Source of the DNA: Chlorokybus atmophyticus
Taxonomy: Eukaryota > Streptophyta > Chlorokybophyceae > Chlorokybales > Chlorokybaceae
Length of the DNA stretch: 64,000 nt
Reading direction: 5' to 3'
Assembly: GCA_009103225.1 (NCBI GenBank)
Contig: RHPI01002955.1
Location: 216,486 to 280,485, forward strand
Below the pieces are notes generated by a model. That model had not been told where the DNA came from. It searched no databases and was given only the letters and a program-made list of their open reading frames with translations. The position numbers and the translations under genes were made by a program. This document shows positions 44,886 to 55,515 of this stretch, in pieces. Position 1 is the stretch's first letter, and each line of letters opens with the position of its first letter.

Positions 44886-46060
44886 TGTCACGCCTAGCAG
44901 GCAAGGCATGATCACTCTCAGGTTGCTATGTTGATAGCATGGTTGTATGGGAGTTCAACTGCTTATGTTGGTGCAGTATCTAAATGGTTTGTGTATGCAA
45001 TCTTTAAGCTCATGAGCCTTAGGCATGATGAACTGTACAAGGCATTGATAAGCAGCTTGCAAATAGCTGGTTAGTGTGCATATGCATGCATAAGCATGCA
45101 TGCCATTGGTCATTGTAGGTGACAAGGTGTTTATGGCTTTTATAAAGGTTTTTGTTAGCTTTTGTGGCCTGCGTCACAAAAAGAATAATATGTGTCAGCA
45201 TAGGATGGGCGAAAAGGCTGTTCAGCTCTCCTGTGACCAAGTGGGAAGGCAACAGGAAGAAGTATAAAAGTATAAAGTATACAAGTCTAGAGCAGCATGG
45301 TATTGGGAGTTCAGTTGTAGTCAGCGCCGTGCTTGCTTGCTGTGTGTTTGGGGTGCTTGGGTTAAATGATTTAGGGGCCTTCCTTACCCTCTTGTGTGGG
45401 GCGTTCGTGAGTGGTTTACCTCGGGTTTTGGTGCTGTACCTTGAATTTAACGCGTTTACTGAAGAACAGGCGCCTATCTAGGGTTTTAATATGGTATCAC
45501 CTAGTAGTTGGCGCTTGCACTAACGGAGAGGCGCCTGGCTAGGGGTTTGAGTGGTTTAACTTCTGGTTGACGCCTATACTGAGGATGAGGCGCCTCCCAC
45601 GTCCTGCTATTGCTAGCCTTATCTGTAGCCTTCCTTGACTACCTGTAGTTGTGGACAACCCCTGCTTAGTTGGATCTGCCGATGTGTATTGCTAGGAGTG
45701 CATGCATGCGTATGTGCATGCTGCAGCCTTACACGCTTCTCAGTGTGCATGCTGTAGCCTTATACAGTATTTGTGTATGTGTATGCCTCTTGTATGTTGA
45801 GGATGTGCATGGCCTGAGTGCATGTATAGTAGCGTTGCATTTGTGTGCATGTGTGGCTGCATCTTTCCACGGGCACACTGCATGCTCCCGCATGCGAGAG
45901 CCATTATTAGTAAAGTCACAAGCTTAGGCGGCTACAGGTGGGGAGTGGCTTGATCACCATATTTATGGTTTGCTAATGGCGACGATGCTACAGGGCTATT
46001 GCATTATTGCACTTACTTGCACTAAATGGTTTACATCACACTGATGTGGTGGTTGTGACA
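44886..46060 (+). repeat. 3' LTR of the outer gypsy element
   Basis: 1175 bp, beginning TGTCACGCCTAGCAGG and ending GGTTGTGACA, similar along its length to 37144-38300. It contains a TATAAAA-type box near 45263 and repeated GCATGCATGTG words near 45700-45900. Confidence 0.85.
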
Positions 46061-46449
46061 ATAGCATGTCAACAAAAGCACAAAATAACCCAGCTTTTAT
46101 GGGACAAGTGCTTATAGGAGCTTGTCCACTGCTGAGTACTAGAGACTTGGGGAGTTGTGCTCCATTATCATATACATGCTGTGTTGTAGGGCACACAGTC
46201 AACGAGCCATACCCCCCGAGCTTTTGTGAAGGTTCAAGCTTTAGAGCTCAGCATCTGACACAAGTGTGCAGGTCCGTTAGTGTGGCAATTATTGCACTAA
46301 TACTCCACCACTAATACCTCAACCAAAGGAGGGCTTAAGACAGTAGCATTGCAGCCCTTTGCAAAGGGCTGCAGTGCTATCAATGGCTATAACAAGTGTT
46401 ACAGTCATTACAAAGTTGTACGAGTGGGTCATCGACGGTATTGCCGCAG
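46061..46449. other. Flank of the outer gypsy insertion
   Basis: This continues the target sequence interrupted at 31846. No gene or repeat was recognised. Confidence 0.35.
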
Positions 46450-47740
46450 CGCTCACAATGTGCCGCGGGCGGGGCGTGGGTGCTTGATACGCCCGAAGCC
46501 AGCCATGCAAAGGAGGTGACTTGATGCGCAGTTCACCATGTTGTTCATCAACCTCTTGCCGTTCTGGCCGAAGAGGTCCAACACCCCTTTGGGGTGTACC
46601 TTAAGCACTTTAGAAAAATTGCGGCCAATGGAACTGTTGCGCGTATCTTTTATGGCCTCCATGCAATTGGGAAAGTCCCTTGCTTAGAACCGACATTGAT
46701 GCTCCTTGTAGAAGCCACTGCGCACACGCTCATAGCGCAGCGTGTCGCAGTGCTGCGCAATGCGCAAGTTCATGAAGGCCTTGAGAACATTGAGCTTAAA
46801 GAGTGCTGCGAAAGATAGTGTCGTGATGTATGCAGTTGGGGTCATTGAGATTGTCCACCATACAATCCACCTTCAACTGTGCACAAAAAAGAAGCAGTGG
46901 CGGTCACTTGAGCAGCAAGGTATAAGGGCTATACTCGCGCAAAGCTGCTTGCTTTGATAGCCGGTATTCGAGGGCCACCCATGGCAGGTGGTCATCCCAG
47001 GTATTCCTCTCATACTTCAGCATGTGCTTGCGCAGTGCCTTCTTAATGGTCTGTACTGTGCGCTCGGCAAGACCATCGGCCAAAGGGTGGTCACGCGAGG
47101 TACGTCAACGATTAATATGGCACCTGTGCAAAAGGGTGTCGAACTCCCCTTTGAACTCAGTGCCTTGGTCGATGATGACCTCAGCGCAACTATTGTGCCG
47201 GCTGAAAACATGAGAGGAAGGCTTGAGACACCCCGCTGCTGCTTTTGTCGGCCAATGGCACCAGCTCCACCCACTTGGAAAAGTTCTCAATCGTTACAAA
47301 GATGTAGCGGTTGCCGCGTGTCAAGGGTGACAAGTCTCCCAAAATGTTGAGCCCCTACCAATAGAAGAGACCGAGGATAAGGGGAGGGTTCATTATGGCT
47401 CTGCGCGTGTTGAGGCTGGTGCGCACCATGTTATACTACTGGTAGTAGCTTACGAGCTCCTGCACCTACTTGTACAATCCATGCCACCAATATTGTGCCC
47501 TCATAAAGCTGTTTGCTTTGGTGTCCGAGCTCCGTGCAAAAGGCAGCAATTATGCCCTCGCGTGTGGCTGGTGTTGGCACCTCCTTGTCTTCACCATGGA
47601 GGCGGCGATGCAGCTCGTTATGCCCAATGATAGTGCTAAGTGCATTGGAATGATGCGGTCCTTCTCGCGTGCACTCATGCCGGTGGGAAGCTAGCCACTG
47701 CAAAGGAAGGAGAGGGATGGCTCTTTTAGCCATAAGTCCT
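46450..47740 (-). pseudogene. Minus-strand Ty3/gypsy integrase relic
   Basis: Reading leftward on the minus strand: GNRYIFVTIENFSKWVELVP near 47330-47270, IDQGTEFKGEFDTLLH near 47180, then TSRDHPLADGLAERTVQTIK and KALRKHMLKYER near 47100-47010. These are the central and C-terminal parts of a gypsy integrase core with the conserved D and E surroundings. Frames are broken. No LTRs could be assigned. It is distinct from the plus-strand elements to its left. Confidence 0.75.
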
Positions 47741-49016
47741 ACCTGGTATCGGTGGGTACCACCTCTTGTCGACCTCGATGTTGATAATGCGGGTGTCCCC
47801 TACGGGTGTGTTCATGGCGGGGCCCGTTGGCTTAAGAGCAGACATCTCCCAAGCTGTTGCTGTGGCAGTGCACCACATCAGCTGCACCCAGCCTATAAGC
47901 ATGAAGATCCGCGCGCGTCACTGACCACTAGCTAAATCACAACTCTAGACCGGCTCATTTTATGACCCTAGCCTACATAAGCACCGCGCATAGCTATTCA
48001 GCTGTGAATTCATGTATAAGTTGTGTTTTGCATCTAGTGAAGGTTTCTTTGAAAACCCTGATATGACCGCTAGCTCATGTTCTTATCAATCATAGTTATT
48101 TGACTTGTATAAGTAGTCACAGTGTTCACCGGATTAGCTGGTGACACTATGTGTGAGAAAGTCAGAGCTTTTGAAGCAACTTGAACCATGAAACACACCG
48201 TCCCGGTTTCGAAGAATCTTTTCACCATTTAAAAGCCTGTGCATGCTCTCGTGCACTGTGCTTGTCATCGCCGTGAGCTTGCAGTTGGTGTGTGCTTAGT
48301 TGCGGTGTGCTTGGTGGCATTGGTTAGGGCATAGCATCCACATGTTGCTTGCTCAATTACCTCATTTAATAGTGTAACACATGTTCCACTTATGCAGAAA
48401 ACTATGTAAATAGGGCAAACTATAGTAGTGGCTTGTCGACTCACAGTGTCACCCTCTTTGCCCAAGTGAGTGTGGTTACATTCCGTATATCATAAGTGCA
48501 CCTTGGAGATTGATACATCTTAATGCATTGTTATCACTTATATCGCAAAGTGCGCACAAACACTAGTGTGTTGCGTGATAGCAGCGTTGAGTTAGCCTTG
48601 TAGAGCACAAGCACTCTACCTTCAAACACTTTCACCATTAGCTGTATTAGCAGGCCCACCCCGTTCTCGCGAATAGGCGAGGGGAGCCTCAGCAGCTGGA
48701 GCCCAACTTTCAACCTCACCTACGAACAAGCAAGTGAAAGAAGCAATTATGTTTGTGCAGTGTTGATGACGAGATAGAGCCTTCCAGCTCGATAAACTTG
48801 CTGCGCTTGTTTGAACGTGCTGGCACTAACATACTTATATATACTGAGTTCATCATCAAATTTCACTTCAAGATGCGTCTGCAAGCTCTCCAAAGCAAGG
48901 ACTGGTAACCTATTGTGTCATTTCATGTCATGGCTTTGTACCTTGATTTTGAGGCACATAATATGTGGACATCCATTTTTGAGCTGTACAATGTTAATGG
49001 CTATGGCGAGCTCGCC
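47741..49016. other. Stretch without recognised features
   Basis: Short frames only. Some short inverted words occur, for example GTGTTCACCGG and CTGGTGACAC near 48122-48150. It probably contains old transposon debris. Confidence 0.3.
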
Positions 49017-49571
49017 TGTAATGCCGGTTAATGTGGATTAGGCTAAGAAGGGCTTATGAAGCATTGATAAGCAATACACAACCTCTCATGGCAGCGACTT
49101 TTGCTACCATGGCTTAGTCGGCTAAGCCCCGCGTTACATTGGTAATCGGAGCTCTAAAGGTCGCGGGATCAAATCCCACCGGGCGCAAGATGCGCGCGAG
49201 TGGGTAGATTTTCGGCGACCGTCGGAAACGATCCAAGGCAGTTAGTGTGATTGGTTAACAATAAGCTGCGAGGTGAAGCTGACTGAGTCGGCGCGCAGGG
49301 TCGCTCCTGCGCGCGGCAACGTGGCAAGTCGCCGCGGAAAACTACGCGGCATGACCGGTAATGGCTGGTCATGACTGGATGCGAGCAAGTCCTGCCGGTT
49401 ATGAAGGGCCAAGATGTGCAGGTAAAATCGCGGTTAAAGCCGGGTTGAATGTAATGCCGGTTAATGTGGAATAGGCTAAGAAGGGCTTCTAAAGCATTAA
49501 TAAGCAATACACAACCTCTCATGGCAGCGACTTTTGCTACCATGGCTTAGTCGGCTAAGCCCCGCGTTACA
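49017..49571 (+). mobile_element. TRIM element, family 2 (555 bp)
   Basis: Direct terminal repeats of 122 bp each (49017-49138 and 49450-49571) begin TGTAATGCCGG and end GCGTTACA. The duplication TCGCC flanks it (49012-49016 and 49572-49576). TTGGTAATCGGAGCTC follows the first repeat as a tRNA-type primer-binding site. The interior is non-coding (310 bp). Confidence 0.9.
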
Positions 49572-50055
49572 TCGCCAGCACCATAGCATCCACTGCGTTG
49601 CACAGCCCTGCAATTTTTACCCCTGTCACAGTGTGCTCTCCAGCTTCAACCACTGGCCTTGCTCTAGCTGCAGCTATGCAAACAGTGCAAACGAAGAGGG
49701 TGAGATGATTGTCACCTCGTTAACCCCTGCAGAGATCGAGGTCAACACATCCGACTGCCGTATCAGGGTACTCAAACAGACCACTGCCATCATCGAGCAA
49801 CAGCAAGATGAGCAGCAAGATGCAGCATCGAAGATGTGTGCGTTACCAATGCTAATGCTGGGGTTGCGTGCACCAGCAAGAGGCAGTGTCTTCACCCTCG
49901 GGTCGGTGGCACTGCGCGCACCAGCCATTGTCGTTGGTGCTGCGATGTTAGACTCTCCACTCAAGAATCTCTACGCTGCACTGCAAATTACCTTCCCATC
50001 TCAAATCGACAGCTAGATGAAAGAGCGTAGACGCTTCCAATTGAAAGTATCGCTA

Positions 50056-50109
50056 AAGAGGGTCCTCGTTGGGCTTTCATTGCAATAAAAGCCCAACGAG
50101 GACCCTCTT
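50056..50109. repeat. Perfect 22-bp inverted repeat (hairpin)
   Basis: 50056-50077 is the exact reverse complement of 50088-50109, with a 10-nt loop. The word starts AAGAGGGTCCTCG. No coding frame depends on it. Confidence 0.85.
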
Positions 50110-50194
50110 CGGCAATAATCGTGACTGGAAAGACTGCTGACAAACACTGTGTACAAGACTGCCAGCAATGAGGCAGCCGCAGTGGTATATGAGA

Positions 50195-50385
50195 TCATTA
50201 AGCGCGTGAAATGCGCGCCCATGAACTCAAGAACTTGGTAATGAGTAATGAGACTCTTGTGCCCCTAGTGCCGTAGGCACTTGGGGGCACAAGCACTCAT
50301 TAAAGTGAGGTATGAGTCACAAGCTCCTCATCTAGTCGCTTGAAGCCTTAGCACGGCGGCGCCACCCTTGACGTGGGTGGCAAGT
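50195..50385 (+). repeat. Fragment of the DIRS-family A repeat
   Basis: It matches the A repeat at 55311-55515, including the central palindrome around GTGCCCCTAGTGCC and GGCACTTGGGGGCAC. It is cut at 50386 by the Copia-like LTR. Confidence 0.7.
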
Positions 50386-50888
50386 TGTTGAGAACTAGTG
50401 ATGCGCCTAGTGTGTGTGTATGTGCCTCTCACATACAAGTGTGCACACACTAAGGACAAGTGCAGCAAGCACGCTAATTATAGAGACAACATGACCCACT
50501 GTATTGAACAGTATACAATGTCTTATGCATTATGCTACTAAGCACTAGTCAACACTAGTTAATGGTCAAAGTCAATGGTTAATGTTGGGTATGGTTGACC
50601 ATAATTGCTATACCTCCTATAACTCTCGGAAAGCCTGTGACTATGAACGTTAAGCTGATCGTACCAACTACATGTAGGCGCCGCCTATACATGTAAATTC
50701 TACAACCTATAACCTTTAACACTCCCATGCGGGCAACTTGACCTTGAACTCCAAGTTCTTCTTGTAAGCTTACCCACATTGGCTTATTCCATTGAACACG
50801 CCCGCGGATGTGTTGCTCTCACGAACTTGATGCTTGTCTCCATGACATAATCCTTCTCCTCGTGCTGCCAGCAGAACTCATACACGAG

Positions 50889-51915
50889 TTACATGCGACA
50901 CACATCTCATGCTGAGGGGTCGCTATGAGTCGGTAGCATGGTGGCTACGCCCAGCACCGAAGTGCATTACAATACAATATCTAAGTGTACAGATACCGGC
51001 TGATCTATATACAAGTTCGCACTAGGGTGATAGGCTACAATTGTTAATTGTTATTGCTTGTTGGAAGTACATATATAGGTGGCGCCTACATGTAATTAGT
51101 ACGATCAGCTTAACCTTTGTAGTTACGAGAGTTAGGAGAGTTACGGCAGTTACGGCAGTTATGGCCAACCATGGTCAACTTTGACTTTGACCGTTGACTT
51201 TGACCATTGACTAGTGTTGATTAGTGTTGACTTTGACTAGAGTTGACTAGAGTTGACTAGTACTTAGTAGCATAGTATATAAGACACTGTATACTGCTTA
51301 ATATAGTGGGTCGCACATTATCTCTATAGTTGGCGTGCTTGCTGCACTTGTCCTTAGTGTGTGCACACTTGTATGTAAGAGGCAAATACACACACACTAG
51401 GTGCATCACTAGTTCTCAACAACAATTATGGAAACTACTTCTTCACATCAGGTGCAAAAGTCACGCGCTTTTTCGGTCTTCGTGTTGATGGCGCCATGGC
51501 TGCTGACGCAAAAATCGAAGCCTATACACATGCAAAGTAAACCACACTCGCCACCCACGTCAAGGATGGCGCCGCCGTGCTAGAATTTCAAGCGACTAAA
51601 AATGGAGCTTGTAACTCACAACTCGCTCAAGTGAGTGCTTGTGGCCCCAAGTGCCCAAGGCACTAGGGGCACAAGAGTCTCATGGAGGTTGACCGCCTAT
51701 CCTTCCTCCAAACCACACTCGCCACCCACGCCAAAGATGGCGCCGCCGTCCTAGGGTTTCAAGCAACGAGATAAGGAGCATGTGACTCACAACTCACTCT
51801 AGTGAATGCTTGTGCCCCCAAGTGCCCAAGGCACGAGGGGCACAAGAGTCTCATAACTCATGAGCGAGTTCTTGAGTTCATGGGCGCGCATTTCATGCGC
51901 TTCATGATCTCATAT
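50889..51915 (-). mobile_element. Solo terminal-repeat remnant of the DIRS-family element
   Basis: Read on the minus strand it shows A-repeat sequence (two palindromic units near 51830-51800 and 51680-51640). It then has the A2-B2 spacer (for example the 51525-51465 counterpart of 61155-61220) and a B2-like end at about 50905-50940. No coding sequence remains. This is what recombination between A1 and A2 of a full element would leave. A solo LTR (51042-51421) is inserted in it. Confidence 0.6.
51042..51421 (-). repeat. Solo LTR of the Copia-like family
   Basis: 380 bp between copies of ACAAT (51037-51041 and 51422-51426). In the plus-strand reading here, which is the element's sense direction, it has a TATATAAGA promoter box near 51267. 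Upstream of that lies an array of TTGAC words at 51178-51262. Confidence 0.85.
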
Positions 51916-52023
51916 GACTACAAGGTTCAAATACTCCTTGTTTCCTACTTACAACTGTCGCATTATGTTCCACCACGCAATGCCTGACCTTGCTCAGGTG
52001 GTTCTAAAGATTCGATGGCAAAC

Positions 52024-52531
52024 TGTCACGAATTGGGATAAATTGTGACAGACCTCACTCATGGTATTGTCTTTTACTAACATAGCCTAGTGGTCGGGCC
52101 CCAATTGATACAATGATTTCGGAGCTTGACGTCTCAGGTTCAATTCCCGTAGGGGACTGAGGCAAATCCAATGCAAAAACAAAAACATTTGGGGCGGCTT
52201 GCAGTAGGCTGGGCGCGGGATCACGACCTGCGCGCCGAGCTAGTTCAACCTAAGGCCGTGTGAGCGGTCGCGCTGTGATGGCAGGTCGCGCGGTGAGGAT
52301 GGCCGTTTGGTCGGTCAGGACCGTTCGTGGGCCGGATCCAACACGCCGCGGGCAGACCAATTGTGGTACGGCCGCGAAAACGGCGACATGGGCTAGTGCC
52401 TCATTGGATTATGAGGAACTCATGGGTTAAATTGGGGAGGAATGTCACGAATTGGGATAAATTGTGTCAGACCTCACTCATGGTAGTGTCTTTTACTACC
52501 ATAGCTTAGTGGTCGGGCCCCAATTGTTACC
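52024..52531 (+). mobile_element. TRIM element, family 3 (508 bp)
   Basis: The 89-bp direct terminal repeats are 52024-52112 and 52443-52531, starting TGTCACGAATTGGG. The flanks CAAAC and CAAAT are a near-perfect target duplication. The empty site is preserved at about 63010 in the related copy (GGCAAACTATGC). GATTTCGGAGCTTGACG is the presumed primer-binding site and AATTGGGGAGGAA the polypurine tract. Non-coding. Confidence 0.85.
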
Positions 52532-52879
52532 CAAATTGTGCTATAAACTACATTGAGTTCTATACCTTAGCAGTGCTGTACCAGAGTGTAGGCCGTGCAA
52601 GGGTTGATCAGACCCTTCTACCAAGAAAAGCACCCCTCCCATCTCCTATTAGGTAGCTATACAACTCAGTCCTTGCATGCCAACTAAGTGAAGTGCTTTA
52701 ACCCATACCGTAGACATGTGTGCTACAATGTATGCAGCTCTACACCAGCAACTACTCATAGGCTAGCCGTGACTCTCACAGACCTTGATGTCTGCGACCT
52801 CCGTCTACGCATATCCTTCACGCGCCCTTGCAGTGGGAGAAGAAGGACGAACACCATTTATTGCAACTTCTTGAGGTCC

Positions 52880-53262
52880 TCACCAATTATAAGAAGCAAT
52901 CGCTATCGTGGCATGCTCCTTGGTTTCCTCCTCGTGGATCCTCTTCTGGCACTCGCGCATGAAGTGGCCGTTCATCTTGCAGTAGTGACACTCTTTGTCA
53001 CGTGGTGGCTTCCCACCGCCTGCTTTGCTCCTGCTTTGTGTGTGTTGAGGAGATGAGGCAGCAAGTGCGATAGGTTCTCCACCGTTCTCTATCTCCTCAA
53101 CATCCAACTTGCCTTCCACAGCTAGCAGCTTAGGCACTACATTAGCGAACTTCAACACCACATAAAAAGACTCCATCACTGTCACTAGCGTAGCAAAACT
53201 CTTCCCTAAGCCACCTGGAACTGCCCACATCACCTCCTCTTCCTTCACATCGCGGCCCACTC
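52880..53262 (-). pseudogene. Copia-like gag (left copy)
   Basis: The frame reads DVKEEEVMWAVPGGLGKSFA through a variable core to a CCHC zinc knuckle, CHYCKMNGHFMREC. It is truncated at its N-terminal side relative to the copy at 63401-64000. It packages element RNA in intact relatives. Confidence 0.75.
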
Positions 53263-54109
53263 AATCATGCCAACCGATGCGTGCTCAGCAAATTATCTTC
53301 GAGCTCTCGCCATTTGACCCACTCGGACTTTGGCGTCATTCTGTGCAAGACCTCGTAGTGACCACATTAGACATGTCGCTTAGCGCTAACCCAGCACTTT
53401 GTGGGCTTGTTTAAGGGAGCCAACAAGAACGCTTTTTTGTCCCAAAGCACGCATAATGCTACTGACTGGATCAAGCGGCACAAGTACATGCGCGACGGCA
53501 GGCATATGAAGCATCACGCGCTGCTGCTAGCCAACTTGCAGGGGCATTTGGCATCGCTGGTGCCTCCACCACATTTGAGACGATGCCACCTTTCGCAATC
53601 GCGATCACTCCGCAGGGGCACACAACTGCTAGTTACCAAGCGAGGGCGTTGGCATATCAGTTGATCGGGGTAAGCGCTGCTTCCTTCCTTGTTCGAGGAT
53701 ATGCCGGAAGACCAGCGTGATGATGCAGGGCGAGTTTACCTCACCCAACAAGGGGACACCACACATTAGGGTGGAACTAGTATGGTGGGAGAGTAACAAC
53801 TCCGTATCGCGCTCGAATGACAAGCAGTTATGCTGCACGGGCCGGAGCGCAATGCAAAAAAACAAGTGATGGGGATGCGAGGGCGCAGCGCAGCTTGAGC
53901 ACGGCTAGTGACGTGGCTCATTGCAAACCACTCTACCGGACCCATGTTTGCTTGCTACGACAGAGCATAAAGCATATCACACAATCCCGGGGGACATTTT
54001 GTATGCAATGTTAATGGAGCTTCTTGTGGTTTTTAACTCATCTTATGAACTATTTGCATGCTTTAAGGCCTCTTGCACCTACTAAGTTAAGGAAACTTAA
54101 TTAACTCTC
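53263..54109. other. Unassigned repeat-like stretch
   Basis: Short frames (53401-53664 plus; 53629-53865 minus) show no family motif. The position next to DIRS fragments suggests transposon debris. Confidence 0.3.
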
Positions 54110-55310
54110 GCGTCTGCTAGCACGGTATAGTCCTCCGCTTCAAGGTGGCAAAATCTTGATATTCCAATGGTCTACTCTGAAATCTGCAACGGGCATTTGA
54201 TGAGGCACCATGTGCCAGCAAAGTTGTTGGCCCGTGTATATGGCAAGCTACAGTCCATGTTCATGATATCGAGCCCTGTCATTAAACTCGTGACTTGGCA
54301 TACACGCCGTTTTTAAGAAAAGGAGTTCACACATGGTGCGCTACGCGGAGCGGAGATTGATGAGCTTACATGGATGCGAGACCACTTTGAGGAGCGCATT
54401 ACGTGGCGCGCATATGGTCTATAGTGCAGCCGAACATCGTGCAGTTTGTAGACATTAGCGGCACTGATTGGGGACTAGTGCGCCGTGGCACGGCTACCAC
54501 AATAGCAAAGGGCACATTCACGTCTAAGGAGTGCCTCACTTCATCAACATGTCGTGAGCGTATGTGCCTTGAGCGTGCACTGCTCACTGTAGAGGCGGTG
54601 TCACAGCCCACTCGACCACAAGAGACTTGGTGCTTTTATGGGCGATTTGTGGTAACTTAATGTAACTTCCCATTACACTCCCCCCACTTAAGAACGCTGA
54701 TGTCCTCGGCAGATGTGTATGCTCAGGTGGGAAATTATCCCAGGGATTTATTGGGTCGGTCACCGGCCCCACGGTTGAGGTTCGGCCAATTTAGGCCCAA
54801 ACCAGTTAACGCGCGCATAGCGCACCGCTGCCGGCCCCACAGGTCGCATCACGACAGGCAAGTCACATCCTGCCGCGCCAACTGAACATTGGCGCGACTG
54901 CCACTCGGCAAGTCGTGCCAACGACCCATCGATGATGGCACTTATGAAGTGACCATTTACAATGTTATTGGATCGAGAAACAACGATCGCGAAATTCGTG
55001 TGCATGGCAGGAATCGAACCCGGGTTTGAAGCTGCGATGACCAATGTCACAACCCACTCGAGCACAAAAGACTTGGTGCTTTTATGGTCAATTTGTGGTA
55101 ATCTAATGCACCTTCCCATGATAACCGGAGCTATGTGGGTAGGATTATGCTATGCTATGGCAATGCCCGCAGTGTATACTGCATCATGTGCAAAGATGGC
55201 AGTGAGGCCGCACACTTGCAGCAAGTGGCATATCGCATCCGTTGACATTGCTACCGCCATTGCATCCGCTTACGCGTGGAATGGTTGCCATGCGAGTTTG
55301 ACGAAGAGGC
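54110..55310 (+). pseudogene. Left part of an older DIRS-family element, split by later insertions
   Basis: Sequence around 54200-54600 and 55124-55310 aligns by eye with 58730-59130 and 59130-59300 of the complete DIRS-like element (RT end and RNase H). The continuation appears at about 61411-61550 (matching 59305-59440). A TRIM splits it at 54599-55123 and the complete element is inserted at 55310/61411. Confidence 0.75.
54599..55123 (-). mobile_element. TRIM (family 1) in the older DIRS copy
   Basis: Terminal repeats of 79 bp each are 54599-54677 and 55045-55123, TGTCACA start on the plus strand. The interior matches the copies at 31952-32309 and 39640-40011. Flanks (GGCGG and ACCGG) no longer form a clean duplication. 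The right end is mutated (CATGATA for CATTACA). Confidence 0.8.
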
Positions 55311-55515
55311 ATATGAGTTCATGAAGCGCATGACATGCGCGCCCATGAACTCAAGAACTTGTGAATGAGTTATGAGACTCTTGTGCCCCTAGTGCCCTAG
55401 GCACTTGGGGGCACAAGCCCTCATTAGAGTGAGTTGTGAGTCACAAGCTCCTTATCTAATTGCTTCCCACGTCAAGCACGGCGGCGCCATCCTTGACGTG
55501 GGTGGTGAGTGTGGT
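55311..55515 (+). repeat. A1 repeat of the DIRS/PAT-type element
   Basis: 205 bp, paired with A2 (60898-61102) in the same orientation. The centre is a long imperfect palindrome (55378-55418; CTTGTGCCCC and GGGGGCACAAG) that could fold in RNA. Confidence 0.85.

Larger units (their letters stand above)
31847..46060 (+). mobile_element. Outer Ty3/gypsy LTR retrotransposon (decayed), hosting nested insertions
   Basis: The element is flanked by the 5-bp duplication ATAGC (31842-31846 and 46061-46065). Its 5' LTR is split: 31847-31872 and 37144-38300. The 3' LTR is 44886-46060 (1175 bp). Both begin TGTCACGCC and end GTGACA. Directly after the 5' LTR, GTGGTATCGGCGC resembles the initiator tRNA-Met primer-binding site; a purine tract (AAATGGGGAGAAA) precedes the 3' LTR. 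A TATAAAA box lies at 37500. Gag and pol are broken by stops, frameshifts and TRIM insertions. The LTRs have visibly diverged, so it is older than its inserts. Confidence 0.9.
50386..53262 (-). mobile_element. Copia-like element, gag-bearing, interrupted twice
   Basis: On the minus strand, gag (53262-52880) is followed by non-coding sequence and then a 336-bp LTR (50386-50721). The same order recurs at 62364-64000. Two insertions interrupt it: a DIRS-family terminal remnant (about 50889-51915) and a TRIM of family 3 (52024-52531). No protease, integrase or RT was seen between gag and LTR, so this is either a deletion derivative or a gag-only element. The 5' part is missing left of gag's start. 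Confidence 0.6.

Noticed and set aside
52130-52170. A tRNA gene suggested by GGTTCAATTCCCGTAGG.
   Set aside because: Only a T-arm-like piece is present, inside a TRIM next to its primer-binding site. No full cloverleaf could be formed.
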